Shown: positions 32,106-38,727 of the stretch, piece after piece
Position numbering within the stretch: the first letter of the stretch is position 1
Layout: every line of letters starts with the position of its first letter
From: an uncultured Arsenicibacter sp.
Lineage (GTDB): Bacteria; Bacteroidota; Bacteroidia; Cytophagales; Spirosomataceae
Reading direction: 5' to 3'
NCBI RefSeq assembly: GCF_945952095.1
Contig: NZ_CAMFHL010000039.1
Span: 1-42,729 of the forward strand
Length of the DNA: 42,729 nt
Notes under the pieces: model-generated
Told to the model about the DNA's origin: nothing
Database searches by the model: none
The model's input: only the letters and a program-made list of their open reading frames with translations
Translations under genes and position numbers: made by a program

Positions 32106-34673
32106 ATGCGACAATTTTTAACATCACTTTTGCTGCTGGGCGTTTTACTGACACCCGTATTTGTTTCAGCACAGAATGCACCGGTAATTAATGCCACCGT
32201 AACCGGTAAGATTGTAGATGCCCGTACCAAAGAACAGCTGATCGGAGCAACGGTTACGATTAAGGGAACTACTAACGGAAGTACAACGGATCAGGACGGA
32301 CAATTCAAGCTCATTACCGGTCAGAAACTGCCGTTTGCCGTTGTAGTGTCATTCGTAGGCTATCAAACGAAAGAAGTTATCATTAATGAAAGCAATACCG
32401 TTATTCAGCTTTCAGAAGGCACAAACCAGCTGGATGATGTAGTGATTACGTCGCGCCGGCGGCAGGAATCCTCGCAGGATGTACCGATTCCGATTTCGGT
32501 CATTGGCGGCACACGGGCCGAAGATGCCGGTGCATTCAACGTGAACCGGCTGAAAGAACTGGTGCCCACCGTTCAGTTGTATGCATCGAACGCACGGAAT
32601 ACGACACTGAACATCCGCGGTCTGGGCTCGACTTATGGCTTAACCAATGACGGTATCGATCCGGGGGTTGGCTTCTACGTAGACGGTGTTTATTATGCCC
32701 GTCCGGCTGCTACTGCACTTGATTTTATTGATATTGAGCAGGTTGAAGTATTGCGCGGGCCACAGGGCACGCTGTTTGGTAAAAACACCACGGCCGGTGC
32801 GTTTAATATCTCCACCCGTGCGGCTCAGTTCACAGCGGGCGGGAGCTTTGAGCTGAGCTACGGAAACTACGGCTTTATTCAGGCTAAGGGGTCGCTGACG
32901 GGGCCGCTGAGCAAGAAGCTGGCGACAAGAATATCGTTCACCGGTACGCAGCGGGATGGTACGTTTTATAACGTTCGTACTCAGCAGCGTATAAACGATA
33001 TTAATAATATTGGTGTCCGTGGTCAGTTTCTATACACACCGACCGAAAATGTTAAAATTACGCTGATCGGTGACTTGTCTGATCAAAAGCCAAACGGTTA
33101 TGGCTGGCCGGTTGCCGGTGTCGTTCCTACACAACGGGCAGCATACCGTCAGTTTAACGCAATCATCGCTGATCTTGGATACAAACTGCCTTATTCAAGT
33201 GCCTTTGACCGCATCGTTGATCTGGATACACCGTCGAAAGCCGATAACCGGTTAGGAGGGGTATCCGTAAATGCAGACATTAAAATCGGCGGTGGTACGC
33301 TGACGTCTACATCGGCATGGCGCTACTGGCGCTGGACACCGCTGAATGACCGTGATTATATCGGTCTGCCGGTGTTCACTATCTCTGCCGGTAACTCCAT
33401 TCATGATCAGTGGTCGCAGGAAATCCGGTACGCAGGGAAACTTTCCTCACGCGTCAGTGGTGTGGTGGGTGTATTCGGCCTGTGGCAGGATCTGAAGTCT
33501 GATCCGGTGCAGACCGAAGAAGCTGGTTCGGCGCAGTGGCGCTTTGCGCAGAGCTCAACGAGTGCGCTCTGGAAAACTCCGGGTCTGTTTGATAATTTCG
33601 GCATCCGCACCACTAACCGGATTCGCAGTACCAGTTTAGCGGTGTTTGCCCAGGCCGACTGGTCCATTACCAACCGGATTCACGTATTGCCGGGTATCCG
33701 ATACAACTACGACAAAAAGACTGCCAACTACAACCGGCAGACCTACGGCGGTCTGCAAACGACAGACCCTGCGCTGGTTGCGCTGAAAAATGCGGTATAT
33801 ACCAATCAGGCGTTCGACATTGAAGCGGATGGCGGCAACTTTTCGGGTCAGCTGACGCTGCAATATAAGGCAACCAACGCCATCAATGCTTTTGGTACAT
33901 ACTCGGTCAGCTATAAGCCTATCGGGGTAAACATTGGTGGTTTGCCAACGGCGAACGGTGCGGTCCTGCTGGATCTGGCCAGAGTAAAGCCGGAATTTGT
34001 AACACACCGCGAACTGGGTGTAAAAACAAAGCCATCACCAAATTCGGTGCTGAACCTGACGTTCCATTACACCGATATTAAAGATTACCAGACACAGGTG
34101 CAGACACCGGAGCCCGGCGTGAACCGTGGGTATCTGGCTAATGCCGAGAAGGTACGGGTACTGGGCATTGAGCTGGACGGAAACATCCGCGTCGCGAATC
34201 GGCTGACACTGAATGCCGCTGTAGCGTATACAGATGGTAAATACGTGTCGTTTAAAAATGCGCCGGTACCTCTGGAAGAGACAGGTGGAGCGCAGGCGTT
34301 TAAAGATGTTTCGGGCGGCGTACTGCCGGGGATCTCAAAATGGTCGGGGTCCGTTGGTGGCGAAGTAACCGCACGCGGCAGCCTGATCGGCCTGAAGGGT
34401 AATTATTTCTTCGGTGTTGACGGCTTCTACCGGTCATCATTCTCGTCGAGCCCGTCGCCGTCGAAATACCTGAATATCGATGGTTACAGCCTGTTCAACA
34501 GCCGTCTGGGGTTCCGGGCGTCGAATGGCATCACGATCTTTATCTGGGGACGTAACCTGTTCAATACCAATTATTACGAGCAGTTACTGGCGGCACCGGG
34601 CAGTGCCGGTCATTATGCCGGTATCGTCGGTGATCCGCGCACCTACGGCGTCACCCTGCGCTACGCGTTTTAA
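32106..34673 (+). CDS. TonB-dependent outer-membrane receptor with CarboxypepD-like domain
   Basis: 855 residues with signal peptide MRQFLTSLLLLGVLLTPVFVSAQ. Order: CarboxypepD_reg-like domain (about 35-105, GKIVDARTKEQLIGATVTIKGTTNGSTTDQDGQFKL), a TonB-box-like stretch (LDDVVITSRRRQES), a plug domain (about 125-240, DVPIPISVIGG...TTLNIRGLGS...VEVLRGPQGTLFGKNTTAGAFNISTR) and a 22-strand barrel ending in YGVTLRYAF. The receptor takes up iron complexes, vitamins or glycans. No susD-like gene follows, so it is of the FecA/iron-complex type rather than a SusC/SusD pair. A palindromic hairpin follows its stop. Confidence 0.93.
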   Translation: MRQFLTSLLLLGVLLTPVFVSAQNAPVINATVTGKIVDARTKEQLIGATVTIKGTTNGSTTDQDGQFKLITGQKLPFAVVVSFVGYQTKEVIINESNTVIQLSEGTNQLDDVVITSRRRQESSQDVPIPISVIGGTRAEDAGAFNVNRLKELVPTVQLYASNARNTTLNIRGLGSTYGLTNDGIDPGVGFYVDGVYYARPAATALDFIDIEQVEVLRGPQGTLFGKNTTAGAFNISTRAAQFTAGGSFELSYGNYGFIQAKGSLTGPLSKKLATRISFTGTQRDGTFYNVRTQQRINDINNIGVRGQFLYTPTENVKITLIGDLSDQKPNGYGWPVAGVVPTQRAAYRQFNAIIADLGYKLPYSSAFDRIVDLDTPSKADNRLGGVSVNADIKIGGGTLTSTSAWRYWRWTPLNDRDYIGLPVFTISAGNSIHDQWSQEIRYAGKLSSRVSGVVGVFGLWQDLKSDPVQTEEAGSAQWRFAQSSTSALWKTPGLFDNFGIRTTNRIRSTSLAVFAQADWSITNRIHVLPGIRYNYDKKTANYNRQTYGGLQTTDPALVALKNAVYTNQAFDIEADGGNFSGQLTLQYKATNAINAFGTYSVSYKPIGVNIGGLPTANGAVLLDLARVKPEFVTHRELGVKTKPSPNSVLNLTFHYTDIKDYQTQVQTPEPGVNRGYLANAEKVRVLGIELDGNIRVANRLTLNAAVAYTDGKYVSFKNAPVPLEETGGAQAFKDVSGGVLPGISKWSGSVGGEVTARGSLIGLKGNYFFGVDGFYRSSFSSSPSPSKYLNIDGYSLFNSRLGFRASNGITIFIWGRNLFNTNYYEQLLAAPGSAGHYAGIVGDPRTYGVTLRYAF

Positions 34674-34675
34674 GC

Positions 34676-34752
34676 TGTATCACGGAATGATATTCTGTGC
34701 CGCTACAGGCTTTTATGGTCTGACGGCCCACGGAATATCATTCCGTGATACA
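34676..34752. repeat. Long palindrome, family 1 (copy 2)
   Basis: A 24-bp arm at 34676-34699 (TGTATCACGGAATG...) pairs with 34729-34752 with a single U-G pair in the plus-strand RNA. Related to the palindrome at 5809-5880. It lies two bases after the receptor's stop and 6 bp from the stop of the convergent gene A, so it separates two convergent transcripts. Confidence 0.8.
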
Positions 34753-34758
34753 AGGCGT

Positions 34759-35226
34759 TTATACCAGCAACGCCCGGCGGAGAAGCGCGAGGCGTTCACG
34801 GAGGGAGTAGCTGCTGATTTCGGTGTTCAGGCCGCTGAACGGATTGACTGAAAAAAGCCGCGCTTCCGGCGAAAGCGTACCGTATTTCTGCAGGGCGCTC
34901 TGCCATACCAGCCGGTTTTGATAGGGAGCCAGTAAGACACGTACCCGTTGCAGGTAACTGTGCTGACGTGGTGTCCAGACCGGCCGGCTGCGGAAGGCTG
35001 CACCTTCGCCGTTCAGCAAGTCCGGCAGGGAGTCGGCCGGTGCATAAGGCATCAGTTCAGAGAGTACATACAGGCCTAGTTCTACGTTCAGCATCCGGTT
35101 TGCTAACTGACCCGGCAGGTTGTACCGGTAGCGCAGGCTAAAGGCCATCGGCTCCTGCCAACGCAGCAGATTTGCCGTGTATGAGTAAGGATTTGAGACA
35201 TTTACGGAAGTTGGCATCACGTTCAT
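34759..35226 (-). CDS. Small protein A of unknown function, paralogue of B, in the PARP regulon
   Basis: 155 residues from the ATG at 35226; a start further upstream would precede the promoter. No signal peptide or membrane helix. The middle part LANRMLNVELGLYVLSELMP...WTPRQHSYLQRVRVLL...LVWQSALQKYGTL corresponds to LSANQLMAVELGLFLLAELTP...WTAKQLRYLNRARLLI...ALWQSQLERYANL of the protein at 37400-37834. So the core is a conserved helical domain with the pattern VELGL-x-x-L-x-EL-x-P, WT-x-x-Q and LWQS-x-L-x-x-Y. The N-terminal 40 residues differ. No known family was recognised. Its promoter carries the same operator as the PARP operon. Confidence 0.75.
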   Translation of the reverse strand: MNVMPTSVNVSNPYSYTANLLRWQEPMAFSLRYRYNLPGQLANRMLNVELGLYVLSELMPYAPADSLPDLLNGEGAAFRSRPVWTPRQHSYLQRVRVLLAPYQNRLVWQSALQKYGTLSPEARLFSVNPFSGLNTEISSYSLRERLALLRRALLV

Positions 35227-35250
35227 AGGGTTGTTGTTTACTGTACATAA

Positions 35251-35287
35251 CAAAGATGCACCCCTCTAAACGTAATCTTTTTACGTT
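35251..35287 (-). promoter_or_regulatory. Promoter P1 and operator site 1 (gene A)
   Basis: Operator AACGTAATCTTTTTACGTT at 35269-35287: arms AACGTAA and TTACGTT with a 5-bp spacer, a perfect inverted repeat. On the minus strand it is followed after 10 bp by the -7 box CATCTTTG (35258-35251), so the operator covers the -33 region. The ATG of gene A is 24 bp past the box. Identical spacing is found at sites 2 and 3. Confidence 0.75.
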
Positions 35288-35337
35288 CTTCTGAAAATAG
35301 TCAGAAAAATCACACTTTTTTTTCGGCAAGTCGCTCA

Positions 35338-35507
35338 ATTTTAACCACAAAGGCAAGAAGACGGTAAGGAGCACGAAGGTGTTTTCTGTGAAACTATGCT
35401 TCATGGGCCTCCTGTATCCGGAATTATTTATACTTTGGGCGGCTTCTTATCTTCCTTTCTTCGTGGTTAAAAATCCTTTGTACCGCTTCCCGCCTTCGTG
35501 GTTAAAA
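35338..35507. repeat. AACCACNAAGG-type dispersed palindrome, copy 1
   Basis: Left part TTTTAACCACAAAGGCAAG... (35338 on) and right part ending ...TTCGTGGTTAAAA (near 35468) with a further ...TTCGTGGTTAAAACC at 35495-35507 pair imperfectly. The same sequence type appears at 39760-39890. The two copies lie on either side of the PARP-WYL block. This kind of repeat is known in many bacterial genomes. Confidence 0.5.
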
Positions 35508-35520
35508 CCTCATAAACGAA

Positions 35521-35549
35521 AACCCCCGGCCAGACACTGACCGGGGGTT
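35521..35549 (-). terminator. Terminator of the PARP operon
   Basis: AACCCCCGG (35521-35529) and CCGGGGGTT (35541-35549) form a GC-rich 9-bp stem with an 11-nt loop. Read on the minus strand it ends in TTTTCGTTT. It lies 88 bp after the last gene of the operon. Confidence 0.75.
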
Positions 35550-35636
35550 ATTAGTTAGAACCAAACTACCGTAATTATCTGAAAACGAAATACTGTGCTG
35601 CACGCACCCCATCACCGCACGGCGGCAGTGGTTATG

Positions 35637-35945
35637 TTATTGTGCCATAATCCGCAGACTCGGGAAATAATATACCCGGAAAGAGCCGTTGTCGTTGATA
35701 GACCAGCCTTCGCGCGTGGCCACGTCGAACAAACAATCGGAAACGTCGGACTGATATACTTCATAGCCGCGTTGACGCAGGTAAAGCTTGACCCCGAGGG
35801 TGGTGGTGCTGCCTTCTGCCAGAATCAGGGTGGTGGCCGCCATTCGAACGGCCTGTTTGTCGATTTTCTTCAGTCCAGCTTTCATCGGAAAAAAATACGC
35901 ACGAGTGCGTTTAATTAGGTTTCGAATACGTTGTTGCCAATTCAT
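35637..35945 (-). CDS. Small winged-helix-like protein coupled to the PARP gene
   Basis: 102 residues from the ATG at 35945, which shares one base with the stop of the PARP gene (TAATG), so the two are translationally coupled. The N-terminus is basic (NWQQRIRNLIKRTRAYFF, KAGLKKIDKQ). The C-terminal part reads like a winged helix: TTTLGVKLYLRQRGYEVYQSDVSDCLFDVATREGWSINDNGSFRVYYF (a helix, a turn with Q-S-D-V-S as recognition helix start, and a wing with NG-x-x-R-V-Y). A DNA-binding partner of the PARP is the simplest guess, but nothing shows this directly. An upstream start at 35981 would overlap PARP further and is less likely. Confidence 0.7.
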   Translation of the reverse strand: MNWQQRIRNLIKRTRAYFFPMKAGLKKIDKQAVRMAATTLILAEGSTTTLGVKLYLRQRGYEVYQSDVSDCLFDVATREGWSINDNGSFRVYYFPSLRIMAQ

Positions 35946-37387
35946 TAAATCTTGATTCTGACCATGTAGCGCACGGTGCACTGCGCCTGGTTATAGACGA
36001 TGTACTCATTCTTCAGCAGGCTGATTCCCCGGCGGGCAAAGACTGAATCGTAGCGCCGGTTGATCTTTTGCAGCGCCTGCTGATTCAGCGACATGTGCCA
36101 GCCTTCGTGCCGCGTCAGTTCAAGTTGTTCGCCGACGTGTACTTCATAAATCGCCAGATAGCCCTCGCGCTGGTTGCCCCGCGCCCACGTTGCGCCGTGG
36201 AGAGAGGTGTAGTTGAGCGATTTGCTGAACTGATCGGCGAAATAAATGCCGTGGCCGAACATTTTGCCGTTGATCACGGCGTTTGCCGGTCGTAGTACCA
36301 GCCCGCTTTTCAGAATCGACATCCAGTTTTCGGAGCGGCTGCCGTGCCAGAGCAGCTGCGTTTTCGGGTTGTTACTCTGACTGACATGCGTATCGAAGGC
36401 GGTCTGAGTAAGCTCCTGCCGGACGCTGAACGCGGCGTCGAACTTGTCGGCATCGGTGCCCATCATCCGCTTGATCAGCGTGATGACCCGGTCGTCGGTT
36501 ACCGGCGCAACGGTCAGATTCATGCCGGTCAGCAGGTCTTTCGGCGCTTCGTCTGGGCCTGCCTGCTGCTCGTTTAGTTCGACCTGCCCGCGCATGACAT
36601 CAAGCGTGTCCTGCTCGCCTGCCACCTGATTGTGCAGCTGCCGGAGTGCATCGGGGTCTGTAGGCTTTATCTTCAGCAGATGATCGTTTACCTTGCCCAT
36701 CTTGCGCGGAATAATCTTGAAGAGTTCAATCAGCCGGGCATTAAACTCCTGTGGATCAAGATCCTGCTTCAGCATGGAGGCCAGTTCATCAAGGATTTCC
36801 TGCGCCCGTTCAACCTGTTTGCGCGTTACCTGATCAGCGGTGACGACGTAGTTCTGCGAAATCGACCGGTTGGCGAGTTCCATCAGGCGGCTGATCAGGC
36901 CCCGGACTGCTTCGTCCTTAATGCTGGAGGCATCGGTCGACGGGCCCTGCACGGCAAACAGGTGGGTCTGGTCGACATAGCCCTTCGCTACCTTCTCCCG
37001 GAACTTCTTGTCCCACTGGTGGACCGGATAGGTCGCCACGGCCTTTGTCCCGCCGATCCGGCCATATTCAACGGTAAAGGTGCCGTCGGCCTGCTCCCGC
37101 ATTTCATAGTATTTGTTGTTATTTTCGGCCGTTACCATAATCAGTTTGCTGACCCGCAGGACCGGTGTCCGGCCCGCACCGGCTGCCTGCTGCGGGGTAA
37201 GGGTGGTGGATACCGTAGCCGCGGTATGCGCCACCGGTACGGTAACGGTCTGAATCGTTTTCAGAGCGTCGGCTGGACTGATCCAGTCTTTTACGCGTTG
37301 AATAACAGCACCGAGCATAGGGTTTGTGTGGTTGGTTGTGACTTGATTTTTCGGGTTTTGTGCAGGGGGCAGGCTAATGCGATACAT
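35945..37387 (-). CDS. Bacterial poly(ADP-ribose) polymerase (WGR-HD-catalytic)
   Basis: 480 residues. Domains: N-terminal linker (1-75), WGR domain (about 77-143; the motif reads YGRIGG, with Tyr for the usual Trp), helical PARP regulatory domain (about 158-295, with VRGLISRLMELANRSIS, KQVERAQEILDEL, FKIIPRKMG) and ART catalytic domain (about 300-480). The H-Y-E triad is intact: H348 in LLWHGSR, Y382 in GHGIYFAD, E461 in KNEYIVYN. The block order equals eukaryotic PARP2/PARP3, in which WGR and the helical domain sense DNA ends and release the catalytic site; it would attach ADP-ribose chains from NAD+. Such genes are rare in bacteria. It lies 12 bp after gene B (start 37387; an ATG at 37318 is possible) and overlaps the winged-helix gene. 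Confidence 0.95.
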   Translation of the reverse strand: MYRISLPPAQNPKNQVTTNHTNPMLGAVIQRVKDWISPADALKTIQTVTVPVAHTAATVSTTLTPQQAAGAGRTPVLRVSKLIMVTAENNNKYYEMREQADGTFTVEYGRIGGTKAVATYPVHQWDKKFREKVAKGYVDQTHLFAVQGPSTDASSIKDEAVRGLISRLMELANRSISQNYVVTADQVTRKQVERAQEILDELASMLKQDLDPQEFNARLIELFKIIPRKMGKVNDHLLKIKPTDPDALRQLHNQVAGEQDTLDVMRGQVELNEQQAGPDEAPKDLLTGMNLTVAPVTDDRVITLIKRMMGTDADKFDAAFSVRQELTQTAFDTHVSQSNNPKTQLLWHGSRSENWMSILKSGLVLRPANAVINGKMFGHGIYFADQFSKSLNYTSLHGATWARGNQREGYLAIYEVHVGEQLELTRHEGWHMSLNQQALQKINRRYDSVFARRGISLLKNEYIVYNQAQCTVRYMVRIKI

Positions 37388-37399
37388 TGTGTCCGGAGA

Positions 37400-37834
37400 T
37401 TAGTCAAACAAACGTTTCAGGGTAAAGATGCGGTTGCGGCTAAAGCCGACTTTTTTGGTGCAGAACCGCGCCCGGTCCTGACTGATGTCGTAGGCCTGCA
37501 GGTGTTCCGGCAGGTTGGCATACCTTTCGAGCTGGCTTTGCCACAGGGCCGGCTGCATAAACTGACCGATGAGCAGGCGGGCGCGGTTGAGATAACGGAG
37601 TTGTTTTGCTGTCCAGGCAGCATCATATGGTGTTTTTGTGGTCAGCAGACCAGGGAGTATAGCCGGAGAAGCTGCCGGGGTAAGTTCTGCCAGTAAAAAA
37701 AGGCCCAGTTCAACGGCCATGAGCTGGTTAGCCGATAAGCTGGCCGGCTTACGGTGTGGCCGTGTTGCGGTAGTTGACCGGCCCATAACCGGGCTGGCGT
37801 GCAACGAGGAGCGGAGTTGGAATGAGGTGTTCAT
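37400..37834 (-). CDS. Small protein B of unknown function, first gene of the PARP operon
   Basis: 144 residues from the ATG at 37834. The core (about 33-110) is shared with protein A at 34759-35226: ANQLMAVELGLFLLAELTP, AILPGLLTTK, WTAKQLRYLNRARLLIGQF, ALWQSQLERYANLPEHLQ. Its N-terminal 30 residues are Ser/Arg-rich and probably disordered; its basic C-terminus (CTKKVGFSRNRIFTLKRLF) could bind nucleic acid. There is no signal peptide. It lies 12 bp before the PARP start and shares the promoter P2, so it probably acts with PARP. No known family was recognised. Confidence 0.8.
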   Translation of the reverse strand: MNTSFQLRSSLHASPVMGRSTTATRPHRKPASLSANQLMAVELGLFLLAELTPAASPAILPGLLTTKTPYDAAWTAKQLRYLNRARLLIGQFMQPALWQSQLERYANLPEHLQAYDISQDRARFCTKKVGFSRNRIFTLKRLFD

Positions 37835-37880
37835 GAGCTTTGTCGTTTAGCATTCAGTTTACGTGTTGTCCTTGGTGATA

Positions 37881-37917
37881 CAAAGATTCACCCTCATGAA
37901 CGTAATCTTTTTATGTT
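37881..37917 (-). promoter_or_regulatory. Promoter P2 and operator site 2 (gene B, PARP, winged helix)
   Basis: Operator AACGTAATCTTTTTATGTT at 37899-37917, the same inverted repeat as site 1 with a single change in one arm. On the minus strand the box AATCTTTG (37888-37881) follows after exactly 10 bp. The leader to the gene B ATG at 37834 is about 40 nt. Confidence 0.75.
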
Positions 37918-37998
37918 CTTCTTTTTTTGTGATTTTTTTATTCAGAAAAAAGTTTTCCCGCCTTTTTATGCATCTTTCCGATCTAAAGCCTAAGCCGT

Positions 37999-38472
37999 AT
38001 GTTTAAACGATTTATTGCATTCACTATCTGTCTGTTAGCTGGTTTCAGCGCGTTTGCGCAAGTTCCGGCAACGCCCCCGCAAACGCCGGAATCGGTTGTT
38101 AAAGACCTCTACAAACATCACGATCAGGACCAAAGTCCGTTTTTTCAGACCCGGAGCCGGGCATCGGTCGATACTTATTTTGTGAAGAAACTCGCCGACC
38201 TGATCTGGAAGGATGTAGTTTCTCATCAGGACGAAGTCGGTGCCATCGGTGCCGATCCGCTTTATAATGCACAGGACACGGACATTAAGCACCGGACGTT
38301 CGGCAAAGCTGCGATTCAGAACGGCCAGGCAACGATGACGGTATCATTCGAGAATTTCGGAGAGAAGCAGAAAGTCACATTTCTGCTGCGTCAGGAAAAG
38401 GAGCGCTGGAAAATCGAAAATATCAAATACGCCGACGGCAGCTCGCTCATGGGCTGGCTGACGGCCCACTAA
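37999..38472 (+). CDS. Exported DUF3828-like protein
   Basis: 157 residues with signal peptide MFKRFIAFTICLLAGFSAFAQ. The mature part (TPESVVKDLYKHHDQDQSPFFQTRSRASVDTYFVKKLADLIWKDV...FGKAAIQNGQATMTVSFENFGEKQKVTFLLRQEKERWKIENIKYADGSSL) looks like the NTF2-fold, DUF3828-type periplasmic proteins. It is divergent from the PARP operon, with operator site 2 in the gap, but it has no operator on its own side, and a function in the PARP system is not evident. Confidence 0.7.
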   Translation: MFKRFIAFTICLLAGFSAFAQVPATPPQTPESVVKDLYKHHDQDQSPFFQTRSRASVDTYFVKKLADLIWKDVVSHQDEVGAIGADPLYNAQDTDIKHRTFGKAAIQNGQATMTVSFENFGEKQKVTFLLRQEKERWKIENIKYADGSSLMGWLTAH

Positions 38473-38554
38473 TCCGGAACCCTGAAAAAGAAGAAAGCGC
38501 TGCCTCTTGTGAAGCAGCGCTTTCTTGCGTTCATGGGCATCTGTTGTTTACTGA
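38469..38554 (-). other. Short transcript from promoter P3; remnant of an A-like gene or small RNA
   Basis: From P3 on the minus strand the sequence continues with CAGTAAACAACA...CCATGAACG, as in the leader and start of gene A. The reading frame from the ATG at 38540 is only 23 codons (MPMNARKRCFTRGSAFFFF...) and runs through the hairpin at 38491-38526. So a third copy of the A promoter, leader and first codons remains without the gene body. It may now give a short RNA of about 70 nt, antisense to the end of the DUF3828-like gene. Confidence 0.35.
38491..38526. terminator. Bidirectional terminator after the DUF3828-like gene
   Basis: AAGAAAGCGCTGC (38491-38503) and GCAGCGCTTTCTT (38514-38526) form a perfect 13-bp stem with a 10-nt loop, with A-rich sequence before it and T-rich after. 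It can stop the plus-strand gene and also transcripts from promoter P3 on the minus strand. Confidence 0.8.
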
Positions 38555-38559
38555 TGGAA

Positions 38560-38596
38560 CAAAAGTACAGGTGTCAAAACGTAATCTTTTTACGTT
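38560..38596 (-). promoter_or_regulatory. Promoter P3 and operator site 3 (orphan, beside the WYL gene)
   Basis: Operator AACGTAATCTTTTTACGTT at 38578-38596, identical to site 1. On the minus strand TACTTTTG (38567-38560), an exact -7 match, follows after 10 bp. On the plus strand the operator lies just upstream of a possible WYL promoter (38624-38631), so it could also control the WYL gene itself. Confidence 0.7.
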
Positions 38597-38623
38597 CTTC
38601 TTTTCGGAAGTAATTTTTTTCAG

Positions 38624-38631
38624 TAAAATTG
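38624..38631 (+). promoter_or_regulatory. Possible -7 box TAAAATTG for the WYL gene
   Basis: One base off TAnnTTTG, 27 bp beyond operator site 3, and about 96 bp before the ATG at 38728. The leader ends in a CTCTTTCACTC-like repeat. Confidence 0.3.
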
Positions 38632-38727
38632 TAGCAATAGTATACCTGAGCGAGGGATTGATGGCATAACCATTAAGCGCAATAACATGTCGCTCTTTCA
38701 CTCTATCGCTCATTCACTCATTCCTCT

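Noticed and set aside
32106..34673. SusC of a polysaccharide utilisation locus
   Set aside because: No susD-like gene follows and the barrel and plug resemble iron-complex receptors; the glycosidase at 39890 is too far away and on the other strand.
35138..35404. 88-codon minus-strand frame covering promoter P1
   Set aside because: Its apparent similarity to the frame at 38531-38713 (shared KNVKRLR) comes from the conserved operator DNA, not from a protein; it also overlaps gene A in another frame.
35945..37387. PARP as a toxin of the DarT type
   Set aside because: DarT lacks WGR and helical regulatory domains and is paired with a macrodomain antitoxin, which is absent here.
36632..37696. 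354-codon plus-strand frame opposite PARP and gene B
   Set aside because: The minus-strand PARP is certain from its domains and triad; the plus frame is a by-product of GC-rich codon use.
38531..38713. 60-codon minus-strand frame covering promoter P3
   Set aside because: Same reason as above: it translates the operator and lies upstream of the -7 box that would have to drive it.
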